Assembly (NCBI GenBank): GCA_028871815.1
Contig: JAGWMJ010000008.1
Span: 1 to 64,000 of the forward strand
DNA: 64,000 bases
Direction: 5' to 3'
Origin: Armatimonadota bacterium
GTDB lineage: Bacteria > Armatimonadota > Chthonomonadetes > Chthonomonadales > Chthonomonadaceae
The translations under genes and the position numbers were made by a program. The notes under the pieces were generated by a model. The model made no database searches. It saw only the letters and a list, made by a program, of their open reading frames with translations, and was not told where the DNA came from. Shown here one piece after another: positions 8,918-17,981 of this stretch (the stretch's first letter is position 1; each line of letters opens with the position of its first letter).

Positions 8918-8947
8918 AATATACCCATTTAGACATATACGTGTCAA
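8918..8947 (-). promoter_or_regulatory. arsR promoter with internal operator palindrome
   Basis: On the minus strand a perfect -35 TTGACA (plus 8942-8947) is followed after 18 bases by TATATT (8918-8923), which ends six bases before the ATG, so the transcript should be leaderless. Between them GACACGTATATGTC (8932-8945) has GACA/TGTC arms and overlaps the -35. That is a plausible ArsR operator that would block polymerase. Confidence 0.6.
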
Positions 8948-9057
8948 GGCATATATCACGTTGAGATGATGATAGAACCACGAAACAACCGATTCCGGAA
9001 TCGCGGCCGGCTGCTTGCCGCGGCCGGCCCGCGACGCGATATGGCCAAAAGACAGGC

Positions 9058-9390
9058 TTACCGGCGGGGCCAGTACATGATGACGGCCACCCCGACCAGG
9101 CAGATGCAGGCGCCCCAGCATTCGGCAGGGTCGGGCACTCGGCCGTCGAGCCGCCAGCCCCACAGCAGCGACATGATGATGAAGACGCCGCCGTACGCCG
9201 CGTAGATCCGGCCGAAACTGCCCTCCGGCTGCAGAACGGGCAGTACGCCATACAGCGCGAGAAGGATGGCGCCGAGGAGACCGAGCACCGGAGGTTGACC
9301 CTTCCGGAGCCACTGCCACATCAGCCAGCCGCCGCCAATCTCAAAAAGGCCGGCGCCAAGGAAGAGCAGCGCCGACCTTAAAACTATCAA
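9058..9390 (-). CDS. YnfA/UPF0060 family small membrane protein
   Basis: The 110-residue protein has four membrane segments and the family blocks FLGAGLFEIGGGWLMWQWLR, GRIYAAYGGVFIIMSLLWGWRLDG and the C-terminal GVAVIMYWPRR. The family resembles small multidrug-resistance proteins but its role is unsettled. The only start that keeps the first membrane segment is TTG at 9390, because an in-frame stop at 9415 closes the frame upstream. It follows the phosphoesterase gene by 24 bases. Confidence 0.88.
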   Translation of the reverse strand: MIVLRSALLFLGAGLFEIGGGWLMWQWLRKGQPPVLGLLGAILLALYGVLPVLQPEGSFGRIYAAYGGVFIIMSLLWGWRLDGRVPDPAECWGACICLVGVAVIMYWPRR

Positions 9391-9414
9391 CGGACTGATG
9401 ATGCGCGTCGCACG

Positions 9415-11358
9415 CTAATTCGGCGCGGGAGTTGGGTCGGTGGATGGCCTCGGATTGAAATCGGGCGGGATATTGTTCGGAATTCCCAGCCGGATATCCA
9501 CGGGCGTCACGCCGGCAAGCCGGCATGGCTGTGACCCACCGGGAGGCAGACCGAGCACCACCGACTCCGGTATCTCCACGTACGAGGCAGGAAGCGGGGC
9601 GGCGATGCCTTCCAGGCGCGCCGGATCGAACGCCGACGCAAGATCGGTAACGCCTGGCGTCAAGGCGTCGGCCGGACCCAGATTGGCCAGCCCGTACCGG
9701 GTTTTGCCCAGATGACGGGCGTGTAGTTCGTCCGGCAGTTTCGCCAGCGGGATGAGTTGGAAAACGTTATCTACAAACTTCACCACCGAAGCCTGGTCGC
9801 CCTCAGCGTGCGCCACATAGTGGACGCGAGCCCACGGCGATATAAGCAGCAATGGAATCCGCGGACCATCGGTCATGCGGGATCCGTCCGGCCCAAACGT
9901 GCGGGCCGGCGGCGGGATGTGGTCGTAATCACCCTCGGAGTCATCCCACGTGATAATGATGGCGCACTGCTTCCAGTATGGGCTTTTTGCTATACGATTG
10001 ATGGTGTCTGCCGCCATCGCTTCACTGATCTGCGAGTCGGAGTCGCCGGGGTGGTCGTCGTCACCTTCAAAGTCACCTGACCGGCGCGCCCTGGGCTGAA
10101 CCGGTTTCAGGCCAAGCTCATTCTGGCTTCCACCCTTGATGAAGAAGACCCCGCCCGCGGCCGGCAGGGCGTGGTGAGCCACGTCCGCGGCGAAATCGTG
10201 CATGCCGTGCATTTCGGAGCGCATCCGCGGGTTGTTGGCGATATAGCCGAAATACTGCGGACCGTCGTGGTGCGTCACGAAGGAAAAGTGCTGACCTTCG
10301 GCATCGACCCGGCCGTTATCTGCCGGGCGCTTGTCATACCCCTCCTGATACCATCCGAAGCCGACCGGCCGCCGGTTTGCAGCCGTAACCGCCCGAATAT
10401 CGTGGTGCACGTCGGCAAGGTCTTGAGCGGCGTTGGTATCGGCGGCGGCCGTCCGCTTCAGGCTCCGGCCGCGCAGCGTCAACGGGATGGTGGCGTATGT
10501 GAGGTTGATCTGCGGATGCGCGGAACCGCGGCCGCCTTCCGCCGGCATCTTGTTGGGGCTCGTATCCTTTTTGGATCCCCAGAAAGGATCGGCATCTCCC
10601 AGTACGGGTACGCCGCTGCCGTTTGAGCCGGGGGCGTTGAACGCCTCGTCCGGATGCAGCACCCACTGGGTTTCGCCCGATTGGGCCCCAATAATCGCCA
10701 GGTTGCCCGGCGTGGATGGGCCGGCTATCAGCTGGAATATGTGATCGAACAGAACGAAACGGTTCGCGTAGCGCCACAGCAGCGGAATCGTTGAGCAATC
10801 CTCGTGCGCCATCGTCAATTCGCCATATTGCCGGGCCTTGAGCGATGGGTTTCCGGTGTGCGTGATGCGCCGCTCTTCGGTGACGGCATACCGATCCATG
10901 CGTGGCTTGCCGCCTACTACGTCCATTTTGGCCAGAATGGCGGTATGCGCGTGTGTGACGTCGTCCTGGTCCGCGGCGTACTGCGCCGGGCCCATTCGAA
11001 ACGGCTGGATGGTACCGACCGAGCCGTCGGTATTGATCAGCAGTTGATGGAAGCCTGGTGTATCCTGCGATGGGCGCGAGTAGATTCCATCGGCGCCGGG
11101 AAACGTACCGAAGTAGGAGTCGAAGGAGCGATTCTCTTGATAGATAACAAAGACGTACTTGACTCTGCGTCGAAGCAATTGCCAGATGCGCTGTGCTGAA
11201 AGGTGCGGTTCACGCGCGGCGGCGACAACAAACGGCCGGATGGCCGCATCGGGTGGGGCCGCGTGGTAGTTGACGCGCACCGGCGCATCGGCCGACGCAG
11301 ACAGAACGAGCACGCCAAGCGCGCACAATGCGGGCATCACAGGTTGTAAAAGCTTCAT
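9415..11358 (-). CDS. Secreted phosphoesterase (alkaline phosphatase superfamily, PF04185 type)
   Basis: The 647-residue protein has a signal peptide (residues 1-24) and the PF04185 signature FVIYQENRSFDSYFGTFPGADGI, where Glu-Asn coordinates metal. It then shows STPGNLAIIGAQSGETQ and IITWDDSEGDYDHIPPPA, holding further acidic and His ligands, and GPRIPLLLISPWARVHYV. The family includes phospholipase C and acid phosphatases that hydrolyse phosphate esters outside the cytoplasm. The real substrate is unknown. A lone gene with ynfA behind it. Confidence 0.88.
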   Translation of the reverse strand: MKLLQPVMPALCALGVLVLSASADAPVRVNYHAAPPDAAIRPFVVAAAREPHLSAQRIWQLLRRRVKYVFVIYQENRSFDSYFGTFPGADGIYSRPSQDTPGFHQLLINTDGSVGTIQPFRMGPAQYAADQDDVTHAHTAILAKMDVVGGKPRMDRYAVTEERRITHTGNPSLKARQYGELTMAHEDCSTIPLLWRYANRFVLFDHIFQLIAGPSTPGNLAIIGAQSGETQWVLHPDEAFNAPGSNGSGVPVLGDADPFWGSKKDTSPNKMPAEGGRGSAHPQINLTYATIPLTLRGRSLKRTAAADTNAAQDLADVHHDIRAVTAANRRPVGFGWYQEGYDKRPADNGRVDAEGQHFSFVTHHDGPQYFGYIANNPRMRSEMHGMHDFAADVAHHALPAAGGVFFIKGGSQNELGLKPVQPRARRSGDFEGDDDHPGDSDSQISEAMAADTINRIAKSPYWKQCAIIITWDDSEGDYDHIPPPARTFGPDGSRMTDGPRIPLLLISPWARVHYVAHAEGDQASVVKFVDNVFQLIPLAKLPDELHARHLGKTRYGLANLGPADALTPGVTDLASAFDPARLEGIAAPLPASYVEIPESVVLGLPPGGSQPCRLAGVTPVDIRLGIPNNIPPDFNPRPSTDPTPAPN

Positions 11359-11539
11359 GACGAGAGCTTCCTCCGAGTCTCATGGCGGGCGCCGGGTTTG
11401 TGCCGATCTGCGTCCGGCCGCCCGCCTCCATGGTACCTGTTGACCCGGGCCAACGCCTGTGACACAGTGGGCCGGAAAGGTTAAGTCTCGGTTAAACTGC
11501 CGTTCGAGCATACCCGGGGAGGCAGGCGGTCGCCGCGGG

Positions 11540-11545
11540 TATACT
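11540..11545 (+). promoter_or_regulatory. -10 element upstream of the DUF1015 gene
   Basis: TATACT lies 38 bases before the ATG at 11584. Unlike the leaderless cases, the predicted leader contains a good Shine-Dalgarno AAAGGAG. No clear -35 is present. Confidence 0.4.
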
Positions 11546-11583
11546 TGCCGACACCCGGCGGCAGGATTCTGAAAGGAGTGTCT

Positions 11584-12900
11584 ATGGCGGTCGTTCGTCC
11601 GTTTTGCGGCATCCACTTCGATGGGGAGCGCGTCGACCTGGCTCAGGTCGCGGCGCCTCCTTACGACGTGATCTCGCCCGCCGAGCAGGAGGCTCTGTAC
11701 GACAGGAGCCCGCACAACATCATTCGGCTGATCCTGAACCGCGCCGAGCCGGGAGATTCGGAGCACGCGCGGTATGACCGGGCTGGAGCCTGGCTGCGCA
11801 CGGAGTTGGACGAGCAGATTCTGCGACGCGACACGCAGCCGGCGCTTTACGAATACGTACAGCGCTTCAACGATCCGATCGCACCCGCCAAGGTCCATGA
11901 GCGCCGGACGCTGCTGTGCACCCTGGAGCTTCAGCCCTACTCTGCCGGCGTGGTTCTGCCGCACGAAGAGACCCACTCGAAGGCGAAGGCCGACCGGCTG
12001 ATGCTCATGACGGCCACACAGTCCAACCCGGAACCGATCTACGGCCTGTATGAGGATGCCGCCGGCGATGTCGCGGCGGCACTGGATGGGGCCACCCGCT
12101 CAGCCGCGCCACTGCTGCAACTGGGTGCGCCCGGCGACGCCGAAACGTGCGGTGAGCACACCGTCTGGCGCCACGCCGATGAGACTTTGTGCCGGGAGAT
12201 CGTCGCCCTGTTTGCGCCCCGTCGCGTTTGGATTGCCGACGGCCACCACCGTTACGAAACCGCGCTTGCGTATGAGGAGCGGCAGCGTGCCGCGGGACGC
12301 GCCACCGGCGGCAGCAGTTCGCAGATACTGATCGGCCTCACAGCCTTTGAAGACCCGGGGATTGTGGTGCTGCCCACGCACCGGATGGTTCTGCGCGGCG
12401 CCATGGCTGCCGCGCACATGCCCGGCCTGTTGAATCTGCTCGGCAAGTGGTTCTCGGTCACGCGCGATGTCGATCCGGAGAGTTTCCTGGCGGGGCGCGG
12501 TGGAGAGGGTCGGTTTGTGATGCTGGCGGGCGCCGGCACGCCACGCCGGTACGGCCTGGCGCTGCGAGACCGGGCCGAGATGGAGACGCTGGCCGAGGCG
12601 GGCCATTGCGAGGCATGGCGCCGACTGGATGTCTCGGTGCTGCAGACGCTGGTTTTGGATCACAGCCTGGGTATCCGCTGGAAGGATTTGGCGGCCACAA
12701 CCGAAGTTGCCTACACGCGTGACGCCGTACAGGCGGCGGAGTGGGTTGCCGCCGGCGAATGGCAGCTGGCATTTCTTCTGCCGCAGCCGAGCGTGGAGGA
12801 GGTCCGCGACGTGGCCGCAGCGGGCGACAAGATGCCGCAGAAATCCACCTTCTTCTATCCGAAGCTGTGGAGCGGCCTGATCCTCCGATCGCTGCTTTGA
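11584..12900 (+). CDS. DUF1015 family protein
   Basis: The 438-residue protein matches DUF1015 over its whole length: FCGIHFDGERVDLAQVAAPPYDVISPAEQEALYDRSPHNIIRLIL at the start, then RRTLLCTLELQPYSAGVVLPHEETHSKAKADRLMLMTATQSNPEPIYGLYED, IADGHHRYETALAY and a C-terminal PQKSTFFYPKLWSGLILRSL. The family often sits near serine or phosphoglycerate metabolism genes and its activity is unproven. AAAGGAG precedes the ATG at 11584 by a good distance. The pcrA-type helicase follows after 11 bases. Confidence 0.92.
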   Translation: MAVVRPFCGIHFDGERVDLAQVAAPPYDVISPAEQEALYDRSPHNIIRLILNRAEPGDSEHARYDRAGAWLRTELDEQILRRDTQPALYEYVQRFNDPIAPAKVHERRTLLCTLELQPYSAGVVLPHEETHSKAKADRLMLMTATQSNPEPIYGLYEDAAGDVAAALDGATRSAAPLLQLGAPGDAETCGEHTVWRHADETLCREIVALFAPRRVWIADGHHRYETALAYEERQRAAGRATGGSSSQILIGLTAFEDPGIVVLPTHRMVLRGAMAAAHMPGLLNLLGKWFSVTRDVDPESFLAGRGGEGRFVMLAGAGTPRRYGLALRDRAEMETLAEAGHCEAWRRLDVSVLQTLVLDHSLGIRWKDLAATTEVAYTRDAVQAAEWVAAGEWQLAFLLPQPSVEEVRDVAAAGDKMPQKSTFFYPKLWSGLILRSLL

Positions 12901-12911
12901 CAGGCGTATCG

Positions 12912-15128
12912 ATGCGCCGGGAGGATCACCGGCTTCTCGAAGGCCTGAACGAGCGCCAGCGTGAAGCCGTCACGTGGGGTGATGGACCGCTGCTCATTTT
13001 CGCGGGCGCCGGCAGCGGCAAAACGCGGGTTCTTACGCATCGGGTGGCATGGCTGGTTGCCGAGCGTGCGCTGCCACCGAGATCGATCGTAGCCGTTACG
13101 TTCACCAACAAGGCAGCGCGTGAAATGCGAGGGCGGATTGAAGGGCTTACCGGCAGCCTCACGGCGCGATCCATCGCGGCCGGCACGTTTCATTCGATGT
13201 GCGCGCGATGGCTGCGGGAGTTTGCGGACTACGCCGGAGTAAGCCGCAACTTCACCATCTACGACGATACCGACCAGATGGCGCTGATGAAGCACTGCCT
13301 GGCCGAGCTTAACGTGAACACCGAGCATATCGCGCCGCGCGCGGTGCTCTCACGCATCAGCCGTGCGAAGGAGAACCTGCTCACTCCGGAAGCGTTCGCC
13401 GGCCTTGCGTCGGACTATTTTGAAGAGCAGTGCGCGCGCGCGTACACGGCCTACCAGGAATCGCTGGCGCTCAACGACGCACTCGATTTCGACGATCTGC
13501 TGATGATGATGGTGCAGGTGATCGAGCGCTCGCAGGTGGTTCGCGACGCCATGCAAGGCCGATTTCAGAGCGTTCTGGTCGACGAGTTTCAGGATGTGAA
13601 CGCGGCGCAGTACCGGCTGATACGGCGACTCGCCGAAACGCACCGCAATCTTTGCGTGGTCGGGGACGATGATCAATCGATCTACCGCTTCCGCGGCGCC
13701 GACGTCCGGTTGATCCTGCAGTTTGAGGAAGACTATCCGGACGCCCATGTGGTGAAGCTGGAGCAGAACTACCGCTCCACCAGTATCATCCTGAACGCCG
13801 CCAACGCCGTGGTGGAAAGAAACCCATCGCGCCGGGCTAAAAGGCTCTGGACGGCTGCCGAGGGTGGAAAGCCGCTGACGCGGATTGACGCCGACAACGA
13901 CCAGGAAGAAGCGGTTGGTATCGTTCGGCTCATCTCGGCCGACAGCGGTCCAAACCGCCGCAGCCTGAACGAGTTCGCCGTGCTGTATCGCACCAACGCG
14001 CAGAGCCGAGTGTTGGAAGAAGCGATGCGCAACTGGTCGATTCCATACCGCATCGTCGGCGGGCTGCGCTTTTACGACCGGAAGGAGATCCGCGACATCA
14101 TTGCCTATCTCCGCGTACTCCGCAACCCGGCCGACAGCGTGAGCCTGAAACGTATTGTCAACGAGCCGCCGAGGGGGATCGGCAACACCACCGTCGGGAC
14201 GGCCGAGAGGCTTGCCGCCGAGCAGGGCATAACGCTGTGGAGCGCATTGGAGCAGATGGCGACAAGCGGCGATGTGGCAAATCGAACGCGCCGCGCTGTG
14301 GGCAGCTTTCTGGAGATGATGGCGCTGGTCGGCAGCCGGCGCGAAGAACTGACCGTCACCGAACTCACGGTCTCTCTGCTGCAGCACAGTGGCTATCGCG
14401 ATTCTCTGAGCGAGGGTGGCTCCGAGGAGGGTTTCAACCGGCTGGAAAACCTGAACGAACTGCTTGCCGTGACGGCGCAGTTTGAGCAGCAGACCGAGAA
14501 TGCCAGCCTGGACCTGTTCCTGGAACAGGTTAGCCTGGTTGCCGATGTGGACACAATGGAAGAGTCGTCCGAGGCCGTCACTCTGATGACCCTGCACTCC
14601 GCGAAGGGCCTGGAGTTCCCGGTCGTCTTTCTTTCTGGTCTGGAAGAAGGCGTGTTTCCGCACATGCGCTCGCTGGAGGGCGGCGCTGCGGAACTGGAGG
14701 AGGAGCGGCGACTTTGCTATGTAGGCATCACGCGGGCGCGCGATGAGCTTGTGCTTAGCTGGGCGTGCCGCCGGGCTTTGTACGGCGGAATCCAGTACAT
14801 GCGGCCCTCGCGCTTTCTTGACGAGATTCCGGCAGAACTGTTTGGCTCCCGCGGGACGCGGAACCGCACGCCACTTCCTGAGCCCCGGCGCCGCGAGCCT
14901 GTGGAAGTAAGCGAGCTGGACTGGGCGCCGGTGCGAACCGTTCGCACGAACGTGACGCCCGATTCTCCATACCGGCTTGGCCAGCGGGTGCGCCATGCCG
15001 TGTTCGGAAAAGGTGTAGTGGTGGCGGTCGGCGCCGAGGGGAGCGAGGTTGCTGTAGACGTTGCGTTTCCGGATGTCGGCATCAAGAAGCTGATGCCTTC
15101 TTTCGTGCCGCTGGAGATACTGCCTTGA
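12912..15128 (+). CDS. pcrA: ATP-dependent DNA helicase, UvrD/PcrA type
   Basis: The 738-residue protein has all superfamily 1A helicase motifs: Q-motif LNERQREAV, Walker A GAGSGKT (residues 32-38), VDEFQDVN near 222, GDDDQSIYRFRGA, QNYRST, the VTLMTLHSAKGLEFPVVFL block, and GITRARDELVLSWA. It ends with the Tudor-like PcrA tail (YRLGQRVRHAVFGKGVVVAV) that contacts RNA polymerase in relatives. It unwinds 3'-5' in repair and clears replication obstacles. The ATG at 12912 gives the standard N-terminus; the frame is open further upstream inside the DUF1015 gene. Confidence 0.95.
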   Translation: MRREDHRLLEGLNERQREAVTWGDGPLLIFAGAGSGKTRVLTHRVAWLVAERALPPRSIVAVTFTNKAAREMRGRIEGLTGSLTARSIAAGTFHSMCARWLREFADYAGVSRNFTIYDDTDQMALMKHCLAELNVNTEHIAPRAVLSRISRAKENLLTPEAFAGLASDYFEEQCARAYTAYQESLALNDALDFDDLLMMMVQVIERSQVVRDAMQGRFQSVLVDEFQDVNAAQYRLIRRLAETHRNLCVVGDDDQSIYRFRGADVRLILQFEEDYPDAHVVKLEQNYRSTSIILNAANAVVERNPSRRAKRLWTAAEGGKPLTRIDADNDQEEAVGIVRLISADSGPNRRSLNEFAVLYRTNAQSRVLEEAMRNWSIPYRIVGGLRFYDRKEIRDIIAYLRVLRNPADSVSLKRIVNEPPRGIGNTTVGTAERLAAEQGITLWSALEQMATSGDVANRTRRAVGSFLEMMALVGSRREELTVTELTVSLLQHSGYRDSLSEGGSEEGFNRLENLNELLAVTAQFEQQTENASLDLFLEQVSLVADVDTMEESSEAVTLMTLHSAKGLEFPVVFLSGLEEGVFPHMRSLEGGAAELEEERRLCYVGITRARDELVLSWACRRALYGGIQYMRPSRFLDEIPAELFGSRGTRNRTPLPEPRRREPVEVSELDWAPVRTVRTNVTPDSPYRLGQRVRHAVFGKGVVVAVGAEGSEVAVDVAFPDVGIKKLMPSFVPLEILP

Positions 15129-15155
15129 TCGGCGCTTCCGCAGGAGGGCAGCGCG

Positions 15156-16295
15156 TTGGCTGAGAGCCGCGTTATCTCGGCGCTGCGCGCCGCTTACGAC
15201 CGAGAAGCGGAAGCCGCGCAGTGCTACCGACTTTTAGCCGAGCAGCAGAAGGAGGAGCGGCGCGCTCACATATTTATCCGGCTGGCAGAGGCTGAGGAGG
15301 ACCATGCCCGCCGCTTCTCCGAGCGAATTGTCGCTCTCGGAGGCGCGCCTCCCCCGCCGATTGGCCCGGCTACCGCGGCACAGCGGATGATGACGCGCAC
15401 ACTGGGAGCCGACGCGATGCTGCGCCGGATGGAAGCTGAGGAAGAGAAGAACATGGCGCAGTTTGCCAGGCACGCCGCAGCGCTGGCGGAGGATGCCGAG
15501 TCGCATACGCTATTCAACACGATTGAGGAGGAAGAGAAGCACCACGCCGCTTTACTGCACGGGCTCAAGCCGCCGGTAGAGCCCAAAACGCGCCTTGAGG
15601 CGCTGTTGAAGGCGGAGAAGTGGCATGTAAACACCGGCAGCTGGATCGGCGACTCGATCTACGGCATCAACGACGGGCTGGGCGCGGTATTCGGAATCGT
15701 CAGTGGTATGGCGGGTTACGCCGGCGGTCGGCATGTGGTGCTGGTAGCCGGCATGTTCGGGATGCTGGCTTCCGCGCTGTCGATGGGTTCCAGCGCCTAC
15801 ATGGCCGGCAAGTCGGAACGCGAGGTTTATGAGGCCGAGCTGATGCGCGAGAAGGCGGAAATCGTCGACTCGCCGGAGCACGAAAAGGAGGAGCTGGGCC
15901 TGCTCCTGCAGTTGAAGGGGCTTGACGAAGCTGACGCAACGGCGATGGCGGAGCGCATCGCGCAGCAGCCGGACCAGTTTCTGAAAACGATGGCCCAGGA
16001 AGAGCTGGGACTCAGCGAACGACACTTTCCAAATCCGTGGATCAGCGCGGTTTCAGCTCTGGTATCCACCGCGATCGGCGGTACGATCCCCGTTCTGCCC
16101 TTCATGTTCACACACGGCATGCCGGCGCTGGTGGCGGCCGCCATCGTCGGTATGGCGGCCCACTTCGTTGTTGGCGCCGCGAAGAGCGTGGTGACCGCCC
16201 GCTCATGGGTATGGAGCGGATTGGAGATGACGCTGATCGGCTTCATCTCCGGTGGAATCACCTACGGAATCGGCGCGCTGGCACACGCCGCGTAA
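15156..16295 (+). CDS. Ferritin-like/VIT1 fusion iron exporter (MbfA-like)
   Basis: The 379-residue protein joins two parts. Residues 1-135 are a rubrerythrin-like four-helix domain with Glu/His iron ligands (REAEAAQCYRLLAEQ, AEAEEDHARRF, EAEEEKNMAQFARH, TIEEEEKHHAAL). Residues 155-379 are a VIT1/CCC1 transporter (SIYGINDGLGAVFGIVSGMAG, SMGSSAYMAGKSEREVYEAEL, several membrane segments). This is the layout of MbfA, a membrane-bound ferritin that exports iron in alphaproteobacteria. The TTG start at 15156 follows GGAGGG (15143-15148) at a proper distance. No Irr or Fur box was recognised. Confidence 0.85.
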   Translation: MAESRVISALRAAYDREAEAAQCYRLLAEQQKEERRAHIFIRLAEAEEDHARRFSERIVALGGAPPPPIGPATAAQRMMTRTLGADAMLRRMEAEEEKNMAQFARHAAALAEDAESHTLFNTIEEEEKHHAALLHGLKPPVEPKTRLEALLKAEKWHVNTGSWIGDSIYGINDGLGAVFGIVSGMAGYAGGRHVVLVAGMFGMLASALSMGSSAYMAGKSEREVYEAELMREKAEIVDSPEHEKEELGLLLQLKGLDEADATAMAERIAQQPDQFLKTMAQEELGLSERHFPNPWISAVSALVSTAIGGTIPVLPFMFTHGMPALVAAAIVGMAAHFVVGAAKSVVTARSWVWSGLEMTLIGFISGGITYGIGALAHAA

Positions 16296-16312
16296 GAGCA
16301 GCTCCGCCGGCG

Positions 16313-17740
16313 CTACTTTGTCTGCTGCTGCAGGAACCCCGCCCAATCCGGCGCGTTTCCAGGCTGCGATAGCGCGAGTTGGCCGTAAGAGGTCAGATAG
16401 TTCCCGGGCTGTGGTACGTAGACCGCCAGACCGTTAGAGTTGGCCTGGCCCGTACTGCCGTGGGCTGCCGTGATGACGGCGCCGGTCTGGCCCGTAAGCG
16501 CCGCCTGGAGATTCACGCCGGCCTGTTTCACATCGGAAAACGCCGTGCCGGGCACGCTTCCTCCACCGGTGCCCACCCCATTGAGGATCAGGCTGATATA
16601 GTTGTAAAGGTCCTTGTTATCATGGTAATCGTAGGCCTGCGCATTATCACGGGCGGCGCCGTAGAGAGTGGCCTCGACGCTGTTGTGCAGCGTAAGGGCT
16701 TTACCGAACGTCTCCATGGCTTGACCGACTGCCTGCATCTTCGACAGATCGATCACCGATTGCGTGATGTCGGTCGCCGATGAGTATGGCGGGTTGTTCA
16801 CAAACTCCTTGACGATGCTGGTACCCACGGCGCACGGATTGGCGGCATCGGCCTTCAGATCGGTCAGCCACTTGTCGTAGGGGTATCCCGGCCCGGGCGG
16901 GCTCTCTTCGGAGCCGACCATCACGCGGGCGCTATTGCGCAGTTCGTAGGCGACCTCCACCATGCCTTCCAAAGATGCATCGAAGACGATCATGTCGAGG
17001 GGCTGCGCCAGGTTTTGCAAAGCCAGCGGAAGCTCCCACGTCTCAATCTCCCAGTTGGTTTCGTTGTCCTGCGAGACGGCATTGGCCTTTGGCGACGTGA
17101 TATGCCGGTACGCGCTGCGGTATGCCGGCCGCCATCCGGAGCCATGGTCCCAAATCAGGAGCATAACGTTATCGGCCGGATAGTTGGAGACGCCCCAATG
17201 CACAAAATCGGAAAGCACCTGGTAGGCGCCCATATCCGACTGGTCCGCCGGCAGCCCGGCATCGTTCGGATTGTAGGATTTCCCATTGGTGCTGGGATCG
17301 GCAAGCCGATCGGGGTCCAAAACCGTGGTGTTTCCGTTTTCAATGGCCTGCACATCGGTGGCGTTGTGCTGTTTGATGAAGTAGCGGCGGGTGCCCACAA
17401 ACGAGGCGTTTCCACAACCCGGGTCGGAACAGGTTCCCGCAGCGGCCTGTTTCCACTGTACAACGATATTCACGTTGGCATCTGAGCCGACGGATGCAAT
17501 CTGACCCATGTTCAGCAGACTGTATGGCTGCAGGTCGTTAGCGGCGTTCATGTAGATAAGCACCGTCCATTTGGCGCGGCCAGCCTGGTGTGCATTGGTT
17601 GCGCATGCGGCGCGGCCGGCGGGCGGTGGAGGAACCACCGCGCCGCCGCCGCCGCCGCAGCCGGAAAACGAGGCGCCGGCAATCCCGATGATGCCGGTCC
17701 ATAGCGAGGCTCGCCGCAACCAGTTGCCCGCTTTCAACAT
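16313..17740 (-). CDS. Clostripain (C11) family lipoprotein with Cys-to-Ser active site
   Basis: The 475-residue protein has a lipoprotein-type signal (IAGASFSGCGGGGG, Cys28) and a C11 peptidase core. The core shows KWTVLIYMNAANDLQPYSLLNMGQI, the catalytic His199 in LLIWDHGSGW, and FDASLEGMVEVAYELR. In active clostripains the last motif reads DAC(L)xGM with the catalytic Cys; here residue 256 is Ser (TCT at 16973-16975). It is therefore either a pseudoenzyme or a Ser-nucleophile variant. The rest of the fold is intact. It lies convergent to the MbfA-like gene and divergent from the Tat peptide/amidase pair. Confidence 0.85.
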   Translation of the reverse strand: MLKAGNWLRRASLWTGIIGIAGASFSGCGGGGGAVVPPPPAGRAACATNAHQAGRAKWTVLIYMNAANDLQPYSLLNMGQIASVGSDANVNIVVQWKQAAAGTCSDPGCGNASFVGTRRYFIKQHNATDVQAIENGNTTVLDPDRLADPSTNGKSYNPNDAGLPADQSDMGAYQVLSDFVHWGVSNYPADNVMLLIWDHGSGWRPAYRSAYRHITSPKANAVSQDNETNWEIETWELPLALQNLAQPLDMIVFDASLEGMVEVAYELRNSARVMVGSEESPPGPGYPYDKWLTDLKADAANPCAVGTSIVKEFVNNPPYSSATDITQSVIDLSKMQAVGQAMETFGKALTLHNSVEATLYGAARDNAQAYDYHDNKDLYNYISLILNGVGTGGGSVPGTAFSDVKQAGVNLQAALTGQTGAVITAAHGSTGQANSNGLAVYVPQPGNYLTSYGQLALSQPGNAPDWAGFLQQQTK

Positions 17741-17839
17741 TCCTGCACCTCCTGCGTGCGCCTACCCGGCGCGAAGCGCGCACATCGCTCAAGTCTCCAA
17801 AACCGTGGGGGATTCGTTCCGGGCTGCTCGCACGCGTTG

Positions 17840-17868
17840 TTGCGGGGCAAAGGGGAAGAGGCTATAAT
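17840..17868 (+). promoter_or_regulatory. Sigma-70 type promoter upstream of the Tat peptide/amidase pair
   Basis: TTGCGG (17840-17845) and a perfect TATAAT (17863-17868) are separated by 17 bases. The predicted start is near 17875, about 107 bases before the GTG at 17982 that has its own ribosome binding site. A GTG at 17880 in the same frame is also possible. Confidence 0.6.
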
Positions 17869-17981
17869 AGGCTCGCCCGGTGAGGAATTATACCACGGCG
17901 GCCGTCCCCATGCTTGACGCAACTTGGCGATGGGTGATCGGTGGCGCCGCCCACCATCTCGCTTGCCTGGAGGACCACAGA

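Noticed and set aside
13350-14996. Long minus-strand frame of 548 codons
   Set aside because: It is antisense to the helicase, whose motifs are complete on the plus strand.
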